From NCBI GenBank assembly GCA_010015655.1, contig ML976670.1, positions 1 to 18,721 of the forward strand: 18,721 bases of DNA. The letters run 5' to 3'. Origin of the DNA: Bimuria novae-zelandiae CBS 107.79 (lineage: Eukaryota; Ascomycota; Dothideomycetes; Pleosporales; Didymosphaeriaceae). A model generated the notes under the pieces. The model had not been told where the DNA came from and did no database searches. It saw nothing but the letters and a program-made list of their open reading frames with translations. Positions 18,231 to 18,721 of the stretch are shown piece after piece. A program made the translations under genes and the position numbers. Each line of letters starts with the position of its first letter. The stretch's first letter is position 1.

Positions 18231-18721
18231 CTATGTATGCTGGGTATCTTCTGGATCTTCAGGACGCTCTTTGTGTACTTGTTCAGCCGTGTAATCAAGC
18301 AATTGGCCATCATCTTCATGCTCGTCGGCGTCAACTTGTTCAGGTACTTCTAACAGGTCGAAAAACTGGGCATCCTAGCTGTAATTGAGTCGCGAATGCG
18401 CAGGTTGTAATAACAAAACACCAGCTTTTTGACCCGGGCATTGACGAGACAATTGCGTACTTTATTATGGAGAAATCTATGCTCGCTCCAGTTACGTTCA
18501 GCTGCTCCCGTCGTGGGGTTGATGCTGAGGGCGTAAATGGCGAGTTCTTTGAGCTCATCGGTGCAGCTCTGTATCTGCCACCAATCTGCTGGATCTGTGT
18601 AATCTGCAAAGGACTGCCAGGATAAGTCGACGCCGTGCTTCTCGAAGACGCCTTTACGATGGAGCACATCCATAAGCTCTTTATAAAGGGCCACAGCTTG
18701 CCTGGGGCGCTGCTGCGTGGG
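18231..18721 (-). pseudogene. hAT transposase, C-terminal part with likely frameshift
   Basis: The minus-strand frame from the window edge to 18350 encodes the hAT C-terminal dimerisation domain: the DWWQ segment, then LAIYALSINPTTGAAERNWS and the block NKVRNCLVNARVKKLVF. These correspond to the conserved LSI-x2-T-x-A-x-ER-x-FS and KL-x-F motifs. This frame stops at 18350. In the neighbouring frame, starting about 18375, an acidic tail reads QFFDLLEVPEQVDADE and continues open to a TAG at 18233-18231. That TAG is the stop that aligns with the small hAT element's stop, at the same distance (166 bp) from the transposon end. The acidic tail is therefore probably the native C-terminus, reached by a one- or two-base frameshift near 18370-18380. 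The rest of the transposase is outside the window. Activity cannot be judged from this part. Confidence 0.85.

Larger units (their letters stand above)
18068..18721 (-). mobile_element. hAT transposon, 3' end only (runs off the window)
   Basis: The terminus TAGGGATGTCGGATTACCG at 18068 matches the hAT end at 6131 for the first nine bases and stays alignable inward. Motif ATTACCGTAAT occurs at 18079-18089 and 18107-18117, and a near-palindrome GTAATTACGGTAATTAC at about 18121-18137; such subterminal repeats are typical transposase binding sites. The segment 18138-18233 is strongly similar to the reverse of 5966-6062. Beyond it, on the minus strand, lies the transposase C-terminus. The eight bases before the terminus, TTCACTAG (18060-18067), are the predicted target duplication; the other copy is outside the window. 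Confidence 0.9.

Noticed and set aside
1..18721. CRISPR arrays, rRNA or tRNA genes, telomere repeats
   Set aside because: No regularly spaced repeats, no rRNA-like blocks, no complete tRNA fold and no TTAGGG arrays were seen. The window is eukaryotic in character.

Overview
The window looks like accessory chromosomal DNA of a filamentous ascomycete (Pezizomycotina, possibly a dothideomycete; this is inference). The reasons are short spliceosomal introns with GTAAGT/GTATGT-type donors and CTAAC/CTGAC-type branch sites, fungal-specific protein families (secreted heme-thiolate peroxidase, a DUF7896-like zinc-finger protein, a fungal seven-helix receptor), and a Ty1/Copia retroelement with CpA-to-TpA decay like repeat-induced point mutation (RIP).

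Left third (1-6139): a Copia retrotransposon on the minus strand fills 1-5519. Its 3' LTR (1-229) is cut by the window edge, its polypurine tract lies at 230-240, and its 5' LTR ends at 5519. One gag-pol reading frame can be followed from about 5171 to 285 (gag zinc knuckle, aspartic protease, integrase, reverse transcriptase, RNase H). It has no frameshift but many in-frame TAA/TAG stops. The LTRs differ at 1 base in 229 and are not CpA-depleted, which is odd beside the decayed interior. Ten bases past the element sits a complete 594-bp hAT deletion derivative (5538-6131) with a perfect 8-bp target duplication. It keeps a BED zinc-finger reading frame.

Middle (6233-14151): a three-exon secreted heme-thiolate peroxidase (minus, 6233-7224); a gene-poor stretch from about 7.3 to 11.0 kb with one possible eroded gene; a zinc-finger gene of the DUF7896 type (plus, 11059-11957, 3 exons); and an unrecognised 443-residue coiled-coil protein (plus, 12765-14151, 2 exons).

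Right (15023-18721): a three-exon fungal G-protein-coupled receptor (minus, 15023-16453), then 1.6 kb with no supportable gene, then the 3' end of a second, larger hAT element (18068 to the edge). This encodes the C-terminal dimerisation domain of its transposase on the minus strand. The two hAT elements share terminal sequence, and each has exactly 166 bp between transposon end and stop codon, so the small one is an internal-deletion relative of the same family as the large one.

The host genes do not form an obvious pathway or cluster. The most informative biology here is in the mobile elements: clean LTRs around a ruined coding region, and a Ds-like hAT derivative that still carries a DNA-binding domain frame. 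I did not find a convincing new multi-gene system.
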